Notes under the pieces: model-generated
Told to the model about the DNA's origin: nothing
Databases searched by the model: none
What the model saw: the letters and a program-made list of their open reading frames with translations, nothing else
Made by a program: the position numbers and the translations under genes
Part shown: piece after piece, positions 15,916 to 25,200 of the stretch
Position numbering within the stretch: the first letter of the stretch is position 1
Layout: each line of letters opens with the position of its first letter
Origin: CAYVKM01 sp964452045
GTDB lineage: Bacteria; Calditrichota; Calditrichia; RBG-13-44-9
Direction of reading: 5' to 3'
Assembly: GCA_964452045.1 (NCBI GenBank)
Contig: CAYVKM010000018.1
Coordinates: 1 to 52,260, forward strand
Length of the DNA stretch: 52,260 bases

Positions 15916-17262
15916 ATGAAATTATTGATCGTGGACGATGAAGATTCCTTCCGACAGCATTTATGTCATTTGTTTGAGCGTCGGGGTTTCACCGCAGTGG
16001 CAGCGAAAACAGGGCAGGAAACTTTAGAGATCGCCAAACGGGAGAATTTTGACATTGTTTTACTGGATATTGTATTACCCGATATCGATGGAATTGAAAT
16101 CCTGAAAAATTTAAAACGGATTTACCAGGACACACAGATCATTATGATGACCGGAAATGCCACCATCGAAAATGCCATCGCTTCCATGAAGCTGGGCGCC
16201 TACGACTACCTGATCAAACCTTTTGATCTGGAAGAGCTGATTATCCTGGTCGAACGGGCCGGTGAATTAACCCAGTTAAAAAGAGAAAGTGAAATATTCA
16301 AGCGTGAGCTGGATAAGCAAAAAAAATATACGGAAATCGTGGGAAACAGTAGCCACATCAATGAGATCATGGATCTTATCGAAAAGGTGGCGCCGACCAA
16401 TTCAACCGTTTTGATAACCGGGGAGACCGGAACCGGCAAAGAACTTGTTGCCAAAGCAATTCATCAGAAAAGCCCGCGAAAGGATAAACCTTTTGTCATA
16501 GTCAACTGTAGTGCCATCCAGGATACGCTTCTGGAAAGTGAGATGTTCGGGCACGAGAAAGGCGCATTTACCGGAGCAGTTAAGTTTAAACGGGGGCTGG
16601 TGGATGTGGCCGACTCGGGCACCCTGTTTCTGGACGAAATCGGTGACGTGAGCATCGGCTTCCAAACCAAACTGCTTCGATTCTTGGAAAGCGGGGAATA
16701 CCGGCCGGTGGGCAGCACCCAGACCTTACGCAGTGAAGTCCGGATTATCGCGGCAACGAATCGGAATCTGTTAAAACTTTTGAAAGAGGAAAAATTCAGG
16801 GAAGATCTTTTTTATCGTCTGAATGTATTTAATATTGAATTGAAACCTTTAAGAGAGAGGAAAGAGGATATTCCGATTCTGGTACAGTATTGTTTAAAAA
16901 AGATCTGTTATCAGACCGGAAAATGTTTAAGCGAAATAAGCCCGGAAGCCCTTGAATTGTTACATGGTTACACCTGGCCTGGAAATGTGCGGGAATTGGA
17001 AAACGTGATCGAACGAGCGGTTATCTTGAGTGATGGCCATCAGATTCAAAAAACTGATCTGCCCATCGATATAAAGCACCAATTGCCTTCTCCGATGATG
17101 GAAGCTGAAAATGGAGATGAGTCATTGACCGATGTCGAAATGAAGCATCTGATAAAAATCCTGCAGAAAACAGATTGGAATAAAACCAAAGCGGCTAAAC
17201 TGCTGGGCATCACTAAAAAGACGCTGTACCGCAAACTGGAAATCTATGGCATCAAAAAATAA
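15916..17262 (+). CDS. Sigma-54-dependent response regulator (NtrC family)
   Basis: The 448-residue protein has a receiver domain (Asp51 in VLLDIVLPD), an AAA+ domain with GETGTGKE and an intact GAFTGA loop, and a Fis-type HTH at the C terminus (NKTKAAKLLGITKKTLYRKL). It is the cognate regulator of the upstream kinase. Together with the regulator at 2117-3457 it makes two sigma-54 activators flanking the hydrogenase/Hdr operon; the sequence does not show which of them acts on the promoter at 5409. Confidence 0.93.
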   Translation: MKLLIVDDEDSFRQHLCHLFERRGFTAVAAKTGQETLEIAKRENFDIVLLDIVLPDIDGIEILKNLKRIYQDTQIIMMTGNATIENAIASMKLGAYDYLIKPFDLEELIILVERAGELTQLKRESEIFKRELDKQKKYTEIVGNSSHINEIMDLIEKVAPTNSTVLITGETGTGKELVAKAIHQKSPRKDKPFVIVNCSAIQDTLLESEMFGHEKGAFTGAVKFKRGLVDVADSGTLFLDEIGDVSIGFQTKLLRFLESGEYRPVGSTQTLRSEVRIIAATNRNLLKLLKEEKFREDLFYRLNVFNIELKPLRERKEDIPILVQYCLKKICYQTGKCLSEISPEALELLHGYTWPGNVRELENVIERAVILSDGHQIQKTDLPIDIKHQLPSPMMEAENGDESLTDVEMKHLIKILQKTDWNKTKAAKLLGITKKTLYRKLEIYGIKK

Positions 17263-17968
17263 AAATACCAAATGGACATCTGCTGAATCGGTAATCGCAT
17301 ATTTACGGGAAATTGCCCAGCCTCAAAACCTGGCAGGTATGGCCAAATATGGCATCCGCACAGAAAAGGCACTTGGCACTTCTATCCCGATACTGAGGCA
17401 ACTTGCCAAAGAGATAGGAAGCAATCACCAATTAGCCCTGGATCTCTGGAAAACTGAAATCCATGAAGCCAGGATTCTTACCTGTTTTATTGATTCCCCT
17501 AAAGAAATGACCGAATCTCAGATGGAAACCTGGGTGAAAGATTTTAATTCATGGGATCTGTGTGACCAGTGCTGCAACAATCTTTTCGCCAAAACTGTTT
17601 TTGCCCGGCAAAAGGCAATTGAATGGGTGAAAAGCGAAGAAGAATTTGTAAAACGGGCAGGTTTTGTTATGATGGCCGTACTTGCCGTTCACGATAAAAA
17701 AGCGGATGATGGTTTATTTCGAAATTTCCTGAAGCATATTTATCAGGGAGCCACCGATGAGCGAAATTTCGTGAAGAAAGCTGTCAACTGGGCGCTCCGT
17801 CAGATCGGGAAACGTAATCTCCCGCTGAATAAAGAGGCTATTCAGACCGCGAAAAGTATCCAAAGCCTGGACGCAAAGTCGGCAAAATGGATTGCCGCCG
17901 ATGCGCTAAGGGAATTATCGGATGAAAAGATCCTTAACCGGATAAAGTCGAAAGCGGGGAAGAAATGA
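17246..17968 (+). CDS. DNA alkylation repair protein, AlkD-like
   Basis: The 240-residue protein resembles AlkD, a HEAT-repeat DNA glycosylase that removes bulky or cationic alkylated bases. The catalytic signature WDLCD (Trp plus Asp four residues later) and FVKKAVNWALRQIGKRN are present. Its ATG overlaps the end of the response regulator by 17 nt, so it is likely on the same transcript, and it overlaps tag by four bases. Confidence 0.88.
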   Translation: MASKNKNTKWTSAESVIAYLREIAQPQNLAGMAKYGIRTEKALGTSIPILRQLAKEIGSNHQLALDLWKTEIHEARILTCFIDSPKEMTESQMETWVKDFNSWDLCDQCCNNLFAKTVFARQKAIEWVKSEEEFVKRAGFVMMAVLAVHDKKADDGLFRNFLKHIYQGATDERNFVKKAVNWALRQIGKRNLPLNKEAIQTAKSIQSLDAKSAKWIAADALRELSDEKILNRIKSKAGKK

Positions 17969-18537
17969 TAAAACGATGTGAATGGGCCGGGAGTGATCCA
18001 CTTTACCAGACATATCATGATACCGAATGGGGTGTACCGGTATTTGAGGACAGAAAGTTATTCGAGTTTCTCATATTGGAAGGGGCTCAGGCAGGGCTCA
18101 GCTGGAGTACCATTCTCCGAAAACGGGAAAACTACCGGAAAGCATTTGATAATTTTGATGCTATAAAAATTTCACAATATCAAAAAACAAAAATTGAAGA
18201 ACTACTGGCTAATCCCGGAATTGTCCGCAATAAACTGAAGATAAATGCCACAATACAAAATGCCCGGGCCTTCCTGGAGATACAAAAAAAGTACGGCAGC
18301 TTCAGGGATTACATCTGGCAATTCACCGACGGAAAGCCAATTATAAATTCCTGGAAATCACTGAAAGGGCTGCCGGCTAAAACTGCTGAATCCGACGCCA
18401 TGAGTAACGATCTGAAAAAGCATGGTTTTTCTTTTGTGGGCTCTACCATCTGCTATGCCTTTATGCAGGCGGTCGGCATGGTAAATGATCATGTAGTGGA
18501 TTGCTTTCGCTACCAGGAAATAAAAAGCGATAAGTAG
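17965..18537 (+). CDS. tag: DNA-3-methyladenine glycosylase I
   Basis: The 190-residue protein matches Tag: RCEW with YHDTEWGVP at the N terminus and VNDHVVDCFRY near the C terminus give the Cys-His-His-Cys zinc site. EGAQAGLSWSTIL is the typical base-recognition region. ATGA overlap with the alkD-like gene, with GGGGAAG before the ATG, indicates a two-gene alkylation-repair unit. Confidence 0.95.
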   Translation: MIKRCEWAGSDPLYQTYHDTEWGVPVFEDRKLFEFLILEGAQAGLSWSTILRKRENYRKAFDNFDAIKISQYQKTKIEELLANPGIVRNKLKINATIQNARAFLEIQKKYGSFRDYIWQFTDGKPIINSWKSLKGLPAKTAESDAMSNDLKKHGFSFVGSTICYAFMQAVGMVNDHVVDCFRYQEIKSDK

Positions 18538-18540
18538 AGA

Positions 18541-18568
18541 ATGGAGCCTGATTTGAACCAGGCCCCAT
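18541..18568. terminator. Hairpin between convergent tag and norB
   Basis: ATGGAGCCTG and CAGGCCCCAT form a 10-bp stem with one mismatch and an 8-base loop, three bases after the tag stop. It lacks a clear T run on either strand, so its strength as a terminator is uncertain. Confidence 0.4.
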
Positions 18569-18598
18569 CATATATTCAGTCCTATGCTATCTCACTTG

Positions 18599-19936
18599 TT
18601 ATGATGACGAAGAATCTGAGACTGGTTTCAATCTAAGCAAATCGTATATCCAGATTACTACACCGGCAAAGAAGATAAACCCGAAAAAGATGACGATCTT
18701 AAACCAGAATTGCATCTGGGCCTGGGCGGTCATAAAACCCAATCCCAGGACGCGCTCGAGATAAGCCTGTAACACTCCCGCCACACCAAAGGCCAATCCG
18801 ATCAGGAACATGGCGCTGCTGGTAATCCAGAAACCCAATTTCCCAAGTGATTGACGAAAATTGGCAAATCCCTTCAACTGGGGAAAAGCGTAATAGAATA
18901 CGGTAATATTTAGCAAGGCGTAGGCGCCAAAGAATGCCAGATGACCATGAGAAACAGTTACCTGACTGCCATGTGTGTAATAATTAATCTGAGGCAGCGT
19001 ATGAATAAATCCCCAGATGCCCGCACCGATAAAATGATAGATCACCGAACCTACCGCCAAAGTCCAGACCACCTTATTCTTAATTTCTCCCTTACCCTCT
19101 TTGATATGTCTGAATGTATCCCATACCATAAAAGCAATGGGCAACGGTTCCAGGGCACTAAAAATACCGCCAAACCATAGCCAGTATCTCGGTGCACCGA
19201 TCCAGTAATAATGGTGACCTGTACCGGTAATACCGGTAAACAGAAACAGACCTATTTCGACATAAAGCCATTTTTCAACCACCTTTCTATTTACACCGGT
19301 TATTTTAATCAGTATCCAGGCCATAATTGCACCGGTAACCAGTTCCCAAGCACCTTCTACCCAGAGATGGATAACCCACCACCAGTAATACCAATCAATC
19401 GAGAGATTGCGATAAAAAGGTATCCCGAACAAATACAGGAGGGCCAGGAAAACCAGACCACCTAACAGCGTCCCCTGGATCATGGTCCATTTTTTAGCCC
19501 GGATCAAGGTCATGCCCACATTAAACAGGAATATGAGTGCCCCGATGACCACCAAAAAATCCAGTTGAACCGGAATTTCCAGCAGAGGCTTACCCTGGGT
19601 CCAGCCAAACAGAAAACCAATCAGGGCCGCGATCCCAGTACCGACCAGGATAATGAGCTGGATATAGGCTAACCGTGGGCTGTACAATTCGGACTGACTT
19701 TCCTCCGGGACCATAAAATATGTGCCTCCCATAAAGCCCAGCAGCATCCAGAGCACAAGCAGATTCGTATGAAAAGCACGGGCGGTAGCAAAGGGAAACA
19801 CATTTACCAGCCACTGCGGCAGGGTAAAGGCATAATTGGTGGCCAGCCATAATCCCAAAATAACCTGAAGACCAAACAGGCAAAGGGCGACTACGAAATA
19901 AGGATAAGCGACACGTTGTGATTTATAAGCGATCAT
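18599..19936 (-). CDS. norB: Nitric oxide reductase subunit B (cNOR type)
   Basis: The 445-residue membrane protein (about 12 helices) matches cytochrome c-dependent NorB, which reduces NO to N2O. Key blocks are FHTNLLVLW (heme ligand His), HLWVEGAWELVTGAI (FeB His and the conserved Glu), and GTGHHYYWIGAP (further metal His). It has no N-terminal extension of the quinol-dependent qNOR type. It overlaps norC by ATGA. Confidence 0.94.
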   Translation of the reverse strand: MIAYKSQRVAYPYFVVALCLFGLQVILGLWLATNYAFTLPQWLVNVFPFATARAFHTNLLVLWMLLGFMGGTYFMVPEESQSELYSPRLAYIQLIILVGTGIAALIGFLFGWTQGKPLLEIPVQLDFLVVIGALIFLFNVGMTLIRAKKWTMIQGTLLGGLVFLALLYLFGIPFYRNLSIDWYYWWWVIHLWVEGAWELVTGAIMAWILIKITGVNRKVVEKWLYVEIGLFLFTGITGTGHHYYWIGAPRYWLWFGGIFSALEPLPIAFMVWDTFRHIKEGKGEIKNKVVWTLAVGSVIYHFIGAGIWGFIHTLPQINYYTHGSQVTVSHGHLAFFGAYALLNITVFYYAFPQLKGFANFRQSLGKLGFWITSSAMFLIGLAFGVAGVLQAYLERVLGLGFMTAQAQMQFWFKIVIFFGFIFFAGVVIWIYDLLRLKPVSDSSSS

Positions 19937-20646
19937 TCAGCACCTCCTTTCTGTCTGGACAAAAATTCCGCCAACGCTTTTAAGTCCTGTTCAGACAGAT
20001 TTGGAAAAGGCGGCATTACCGAGCCCGGATTAAGTTTATTCGGGTTCACGATCTGCTGTTCGATTTGCGACTGCGATAAACGTGAGCCGACATCATCCAA
20101 ATCCGGACCAATATCACCACCAACTCCCTGCAACTTATGGCAGGCGAAACACCCGTTTTCTTTAAATAAGGCGGCCCCGGCCGACATATTTGCCGAGCTC
20201 AACAATCTGTTCACGCCTGCTTTTCGTCCTGCCTTTGCATCCTGGGGAGGCCAGTTCTGGTTGTTTATTTCCCCAACCCATTGAAAAAATGCAACCAGAT
20301 GATTGATTTCCTCTGGGGATACATGCTGCTGCGGCATCTTTCTGAATGATTTTTCCAGCACGACTTCCGGTTGGGTCACAATATTGCGGATATAATCCGG
20401 ACCTCTCCGCTGATATACTTTGGTTAGATCCGGGGCGTAATAACCACCAAATCCCAGAATGGTATGGCAATCGTTACAATTATATTTCTGGAATACCCTT
20501 TTCCCTGCCACCACGTCTTCGGATAACTTATCCGCATGGGTCAGCACGCCAACCTGCCGATGAGTATCAAATGTGAGATACAAAAACAGTATGGCAGAAA
20601 TAAGCGTTCCACCATAAAAGATAATCTTGGCAGACTTTTCACTCAT
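19933..20646 (-). CDS. norC: Nitric oxide reductase subunit C with an extra cytochrome c domain
   Basis: The protein has an N-terminal anchor (about 8-25), then a NorC domain with heme site C57-x2-C60-H61 followed by the NorC-typical TILGFGGYYAPDLTKVY, with Met104 a likely axial ligand. A second heme domain follows with C166-x2-C169-H170 and MPPFP supplying a Met ligand. Standard NorC has one heme and about 145-150 residues; this one has 237. The extra domain may accept electrons from a soluble donor or replace a separate cytochrome. The RBS AGGAGG lies eight bases from the ATG. An FNR/DNR-like box lies about 80 bp upstream. Confidence 0.92.
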   Translation of the reverse strand: MSEKSAKIIFYGGTLISAILFLYLTFDTHRQVGVLTHADKLSEDVVAGKRVFQKYNCNDCHTILGFGGYYAPDLTKVYQRRGPDYIRNIVTQPEVVLEKSFRKMPQQHVSPEEINHLVAFFQWVGEINNQNWPPQDAKAGRKAGVNRLLSSANMSAGAALFKENGCFACHKLQGVGGDIGPDLDDVGSRLSQSQIEQQIVNPNKLNPGSVMPPFPNLSEQDLKALAEFLSRQKGGAE

Positions 20647-20718
20647 GCCTTTTCCTCCTTTGTTTTGTAGTTGGTTTTGTCAAAAACCTTATCGCTCCTG
20701 GTTAATTATTAAAGGTTT

Positions 20719-20732
20719 TTGATGTTAATCAC
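20719..20732. promoter_or_regulatory. FNR/DNR-type box upstream of norC
   Basis: TTGATGTTAATCAC matches the TTGAT-N4-ATCAA consensus of CRP/FNR-family regulators at nine of ten fixed positions. It lies about 80 bp before the norC ATG. No FNR-family gene is in the window. Confidence 0.55.
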
Positions 20733-20757
20733 CTTTACTCTGGTGATTTTGAACATC
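20721..20757. repeat. Nested inverted repeat in the norC upstream region
   Basis: AATCACC (20727-20733) and GGTGATT (20742-20748) are perfect 7-bp arms with an 8-base spacer. Flanking GATGTT (20721) and AACATC (ending 20757) extend the symmetry. There is no T run after it, so an operator or RNA structure is likelier than a terminator. It overlaps the FNR-type box. Confidence 0.5.
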
Positions 20758-20849
20758 ACATTTACCCGGTCTATTCCACAATTGCTAACCCAATCATTCC
20801 TCCTGGCAGTGTCATTTTCCATCCATGTATGAGTTTATTCTGAAAAATC

Positions 20850-21404
20850 CTATTCAACTTCCTTTTCCAGTTTTTCGACTAACTGCAGATATTTCTGGTG
20901 TACCCCCTCCCCGATTTCATTTTTCTCGATTTCTTCAAATTTTTCCTTCAGCATGGTTTGATCTTCCGAACTGAATATCCGGTTGCCCATCGGGTAAAGA
21001 ATGTTATTTTCCTTGTGAATATGCTCGGTTAATAGCCTGGCATAATAGCGGGCATTCTCAATGATGGTATTTTTGGCCTGAATATTTCCTTCCAGGAATT
21101 CTCGGGTGGCCTTTTCCATGGCTTCATTGTATTTACGGGCATATTCATGTTCGGTGAGCATCACACCCATCGGACCACCCTGGGTGGGAAATCCCCGCTC
21201 CGCCATGAGTTTAAACAGAATATCTTCCTCTTTGGCATGATGGCACCGATCGGCAAAGTTCCGGATAAAATCTGCTGACTCCAGAAACAACTGCGGATCC
21301 ACTTTATCTTCCCGCTCCAATTTATCAGCCGCTTTATTTAATACTGCTATCATCCGCTCAATAATTTCATGCTCTTCCACTAAAAGATCTGAAGCATAAG
21401 ACAT
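20850..21404 (-). CDS. Hemerythrin-like domain protein
   Basis: The 184-residue all-helical protein has spaced His/Glu ligands of a non-heme di-iron hemerythrin: EEHE near the N terminus, CHHAKEEDILF, LTEHEYAR and LTEHIHKENNILYPM. Related proteins (RIC family, YtfE/ScdA) repair nitrosylated Fe-S clusters or bind O2/NO. It lies 26 bp after the methyltransferase and 203 bp before norC, inside the NO block, so an NO role is likely. Confidence 0.87.
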   Translation of the reverse strand: MSYASDLLVEEHEIIERMIAVLNKAADKLEREDKVDPQLFLESADFIRNFADRCHHAKEEDILFKLMAERGFPTQGGPMGVMLTEHEYARKYNEAMEKATREFLEGNIQAKNTIIENARYYARLLTEHIHKENNILYPMGNRIFSSEDQTMLKEKFEEIEKNEIGEGVHQKYLQLVEKLEKEVE

Positions 21405-21430
21405 GATTAATTCTCCTGATTTTATTTTTT

Positions 21431-22207
21431 TTAACGTTGATCATGTTTACTATTTTTGCGGGCCACAAGTACCAGATTTGGTGACCCGTTAGCCCGATAT
21501 TCGGAAAATTTCAAATCACCGTAATATTCTATATCGGTAAATCCAAAATGAGCCAGGGTGGTATTTAATTCCCCTTTGGTATATGGATGAAGAAGCGTGC
21601 TGGTAAGTTGTGGGGTGGGTACATTATCTTTCCAGTCGATGGTCAACATGTTGAATCGTATCAGATTTTCCAGAAAATCATAAAACCGGATAAATTCCCG
21701 GTTTTTTTCCCGGTTTATTCCGACAATTCGTTTTTTTGATTTTAACAGCTGGTCGTAATTCAGCATTTGAAAAACCAGAATTCCCGAATCATTTAAGAGG
21801 TTCGAGAGTCCCTGAACTGTTTTATGCAAATCCCCAACAGTCAACAGGTGAGGGAGTGAATTCCCCAGGCAAAAAATTGCATCCAATTTTTGAGAAACTT
21901 TTTGGGAAACCTCCTGCATGGAAGCGGATACCCATTTCACTTTTACACCTGCCTGAGCAGCATTGTGTCTGGCATGTTTTAACATATCCGGGGATATATC
22001 CGACCCAACTGACCTGATACCGAGTGCTGAGAGAATAATTGCGTGCAGACCGGTTCCACAGGCAACATCCAGGGCAGATTCAAACTTATAGCGTTTCAAC
22101 CATTCCCTTAAAATCTTTTTTTCAGGTTTGAATCTTTCCCGAAAACGAGTCATTTGGTCGTAATGTGGTGCTAATTCCTGGTAAAATTCGGTAACCGCAT
22201 CTTTCAT
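21431..22207 (-). CDS. Class I SAM-dependent methyltransferase
   Basis: DVACGTGLHAIIL is the SAM-binding motif I and GSDISPDML the acidic loop. The 258-residue protein resembles small-molecule N-methyltransferases. Start ATG 22207 is chosen over an upstream in-frame TTG because GGAAG lies about ten bases before it. The substrate is unknown; its place between DUF1858-DUF2249 and hemerythrin genes suggests co-expression with the NO response but not a role. Confidence 0.8.
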   Translation of the reverse strand: MKDAVTEFYQELAPHYDQMTRFRERFKPEKKILREWLKRYKFESALDVACGTGLHAIILSALGIRSVGSDISPDMLKHARHNAAQAGVKVKWVSASMQEVSQKVSQKLDAIFCLGNSLPHLLTVGDLHKTVQGLSNLLNDSGILVFQMLNYDQLLKSKKRIVGINREKNREFIRFYDFLENLIRFNMLTIDWKDNVPTPQLTSTLLHPYTKGELNTTLAHFGFTDIEYYGDLKFSEYRANGSPNLVLVARKNSKHDQR

Positions 22208-22238
22208 AATATGTAACTTCCTCAAGACTCTTATATTT

Positions 22239-22790
22239 CTATGTCAAATTGTTAGTTGAACCGAAATAAGTATAGAATTCCTGCTCCGAAATTTTTTCAG
22301 TCCAGGTCCCAAATCCTTTCTTTTCTGCAGTCTCAATTAACGGAACAGGTTTGAACGGCGTAATTAAGCAGTATAACTCATCCTCACCAAGACCATCAAT
22401 CCTGCTCATCACAAGTTGTACCGGATGTTCTCCATCAGCTAACATGGGCCTGGCATCAAGGGTATCTATGATTTTCCCGCCGGTTATCCAATCAGGTTTT
22501 TCACCGGAAGAAGTGGTATTCTGCCCGGTAATATTTTCCCGGGTCTCCTGGCCAACTGCACATCTTAAACGATTTATCAATTCCCCAAGTGGAATATTCC
22601 CAATCTCAGCAGCCTGTCTTAGCGTCGCAATTTTCGCAATAGTCTTACGGAGGATTGGATTCTGCAGTTTACTAAATGCCGGTGCCATTTCAGTTAATAA
22701 TTCCTCCAACTCTGGAAAGGTATCTAATAGTGCTCCGATTTTTGTATCCGGGGTGATTACCAATTTTCGCGATCCTTCATTTTCCTTCAT
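22239..22790 (-). CDS. DUF1858-DUF2249 protein (ScdA N-terminal-like)
   Basis: The N-terminal part (about 10-80) matches DUF1858 (ITPDTKIGALLDTFPELEE), the domain found at the N terminus of ScdA/RIC iron-centre repair proteins. The C-terminal part (about 110-180) matches DUF2249 (TLDARPMLADGEHP, GFGTWTEK). It starts three bases after the stop of the DUF438 gene, so the two are coupled. Together with the DUF438 and hemerythrin genes it looks like an RIC-type repair function distributed over several proteins. Confidence 0.82.
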   Translation of the reverse strand: MKENEGSRKLVITPDTKIGALLDTFPELEELLTEMAPAFSKLQNPILRKTIAKIATLRQAAEIGNIPLGELINRLRCAVGQETRENITGQNTTSSGEKPDWITGGKIIDTLDARPMLADGEHPVQLVMSRIDGLGEDELYCLITPFKPVPLIETAEKKGFGTWTEKISEQEFYTYFGSTNNLT

Positions 22791-22793
22791 TTT

Positions 22794-24035
22794 TCACTCC
22801 CCTTCACCATCATAATTCAACAATCTTTGCTCGCCTTCCAGTTTGCGGAGATCAGTCAAATCCTGGCTTACTTCCAAAGTACCCAGATATTGCTTTTCCG
22901 TGCTTCGCATCGCAAAGTACTCGATGTGAATAAATCGACCCTTCAAATGGATCCAGAAGGCTGCCCGGTCCTGTTTTCCAGCTTTAAAATCGTCCAATAT
23001 TTTTTGAACCACATGGACACTGGAGGGCGGATGACACATTTGTACCTTCCTCCCGATAATGGCCCGATTTCGATCGAATATCCGATTTGGATTATTACTA
23101 AAAAACTTCACTGTGTCATCTTTATCAACAAAAGTGAGATCAACCGGCAATGTGTCAAACAATCGTTCGAGTTCTTCCGGATGAAAATTTCCGGTTTGAA
23201 ATTGTATCAGTCCGGAATCCTTCTTTTTCTGCACCTGGCCAGAAAGGTCATCCGGCACCCATTTCGCTTGAGGTGCTACCAAACAATAACCGATTTCATC
23301 GCTCTGTTGGTAAATCTCATACCATTCCAGATCAGTTAAAGTATCCAGACACATCGGAAATAAAATCTCCTGTTCTTTGTAAATCATCTCATCAACTGAT
23401 TTTAGAACAGGTTTAATAATCAATTCGGCAATTGTCTTCAATTCACCGGCAGTGACACTTTTGGTTGAGGAAATGGTATCGATGGCATTCTTCAGCTGCT
23501 CACGGACTTCATCATCCTTCCCCCACATAACCGTGGGAGGTCCGGTGATGCCATATTTTTCCAGAAATGGGAATAGCAGATTCTCCTTCCTCCGGTAATG
23601 TTTATTTATATCCAGCAAGTTATTAAAGTGCTGATGCAGCTTTAGCCACTGATCAGTTACTTTGGTTTCTCCCGTTAATTTTTCGGTCTCCGAAAGGAAA
23701 AGCTCAATGTTTAGGATTTCGTTTTCCAGCGCTTCGTTTTCCTTTAAAAAAGTATCGACCGGATGGCCGGGAGGCACCTTCTTCGTACCGGTCAGGTCAA
23801 CCACGCCTTTCAGAGCCTCTCCATGAACGTCACACAATTTAAGTACTTCTTTAGCTGGCAAACCCTCGGCAATCAGCTCCTGCTCAGCTTCCACCACAAC
23901 TCCATAAGGTATTTTACCCAGCAATCGGATCAGCTGTTTTTTTACTGCTTCGGCGGTTTTACCCTCATGGAGTTGAAGGATCAAATGTTTCAGCAGCTCT
24001 TTCCGTTTCTTGGTATTATTGATAAGTTCACTCAT
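22794..24035 (-). CDS. DUF438 / hemerythrin-like / PAS domain protein
   Basis: The order in this 413-residue protein is DUF438 (about 10-100, CDVHGEALKGV), a hemerythrin-like helical domain (about 105-255, including HQHFNNLL, HYRRKENLLFPFLEKYG), and a PAS domain (about 295-405, VDKDDTVKFFSNNPNRIF, MCHPPSSVHVV). Family members are found in anaerobes near NO and O2 stress genes and may bind iron or heme; the biochemical role is not known. It is the second gene after the Rrf2-type operator upstream of the NapH-like gene. Confidence 0.87.
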   Translation of the reverse strand: MSELINNTKKRKELLKHLILQLHEGKTAEAVKKQLIRLLGKIPYGVVVEAEQELIAEGLPAKEVLKLCDVHGEALKGVVDLTGTKKVPPGHPVDTFLKENEALENEILNIELFLSETEKLTGETKVTDQWLKLHQHFNNLLDINKHYRRKENLLFPFLEKYGITGPPTVMWGKDDEVREQLKNAIDTISSTKSVTAGELKTIAELIIKPVLKSVDEMIYKEQEILFPMCLDTLTDLEWYEIYQQSDEIGYCLVAPQAKWVPDDLSGQVQKKKDSGLIQFQTGNFHPEELERLFDTLPVDLTFVDKDDTVKFFSNNPNRIFDRNRAIIGRKVQMCHPPSSVHVVQKILDDFKAGKQDRAAFWIHLKGRFIHIEYFAMRSTEKQYLGTLEVSQDLTDLRKLEGEQRLLNYDGEGE

Positions 24036-24068
24036 ATATAAATTCCTGTCACCTATTGGTTTAATTTA

Positions 24069-25184
24069 TTATTTCCATGAATTTTCATCATATTCAGGCA
24101 CCTGACCCTGGTTATGCTGATAGGCCGGATCATTTAAATGCCGGATATGATATTGATATTCTTTTATTGAAATTTCATTTTGCCAGAACCCACCCAACCG
24201 GGCAATGGCGATACCCAGGATGAAAACGAAAACAATGAGAAAAGCATAGATCTTTCCTGGCAATTTGAATCGCTTCTCTTTCGCAGAAAAATGAAGGGTA
24301 TCTTTCACCGGACAGATATCCACACAGCTGAGGCAGGCGTGGCACTCGTCTGACCAAACCTGGTTTACCTGATGAACCTTTATATTAGCCGGACAAACCT
24401 TGCTGCACTTTTCGCAGTCGATACAAGTCTCCTTTACCCGGTGGATTTTAAAGGGGCTCAAGAAACTAATGCCCCCTAATAAAGCTCCATAAGGACACAG
24501 GAATCGGCACCAGAAATATGGAATCGCAAAGGAGAGCACAACCAGGATGAGCAAGGTCCAGAATGTAACCGAAGACATTTCCGTAAAAAATTTTAACATT
24601 TTAATATCGGCAATCTTGTTATAGGGGCTATAAATAAAATGGTGCAGATCGACCAGTTTCATTTGTACAAAAACGGCAAACAAGAAAAACAACATTAATA
24701 AATATTTCAGACTTCTCAGCGGATAATCCAACCAGGGAGATAATTTAAATTGGCGGTCGAAAACCATTTTGTGGAGTTTTGTCAGCAGTTCCGATATAAA
24801 ACCCACCGGACAGACCCAACTGCAAAATCCTTTTTTAAAAAAAATTGCGGTTGCCAAAATAATCAGCAGTAAAACCAGGGCAGATGGATGGGTGGTATTA
24901 AACACTCCGGTAAGTAACCAGTATTTCAGGCTAATCAGGGCACTAATCGGAAGAAAGCCTTCTACGCCTGGCGGCCTTGAGACGGTGGGAACTATCCTCT
25001 GTTCCAGTTGCTGCACAAACCGGGCAAATTCAAAACCAATCCATAAAATGATCAGGAAGAATGACAATTGAATAATTCTGCGTAACGGTTGAATCTTAAA
25101 ATCCGGGTTTCTTCTTTGGAATGATTTTTTTTGTCGGATAAATTTTCTTTTTTTATCTAGTTCTAATCTGGTTTCGACTTCCAT
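24069..25184 (-). CDS. NapH/NosR-like membrane polyferredoxin
   Basis: The 371-residue protein has about five membrane helices, two membrane-proximal CxxxCP motifs (CSWVCPVG, CRFLCPYG), and two [4Fe-4S] sites (CIDCEKCSKVCP, CHACLSCVDICP) in a cytoplasmic loop before a last helix. This is the architecture of NapH and the NosR C terminus, which move electrons from quinol to periplasmic enzymes. It lacks the periplasmic FMN domain of NosR. It leads the NO-response operon; a link to NO or N2O metabolism is inferred. A regulatory inverted repeat lies 16 nt before the ATG. Confidence 0.82.
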   Translation of the reverse strand: MEVETRLELDKKRKFIRQKKSFQRRNPDFKIQPLRRIIQLSFFLIILWIGFEFARFVQQLEQRIVPTVSRPPGVEGFLPISALISLKYWLLTGVFNTTHPSALVLLLIILATAIFFKKGFCSWVCPVGFISELLTKLHKMVFDRQFKLSPWLDYPLRSLKYLLMLFFLFAVFVQMKLVDLHHFIYSPYNKIADIKMLKFFTEMSSVTFWTLLILVVLSFAIPYFWCRFLCPYGALLGGISFLSPFKIHRVKETCIDCEKCSKVCPANIKVHQVNQVWSDECHACLSCVDICPVKDTLHFSAKEKRFKLPGKIYAFLIVFVFILGIAIARLGGFWQNEISIKEYQYHIRHLNDPAYQHNQGQVPEYDENSWK

Positions 25185-25200
25185 TTCACATCTTTCAGAT

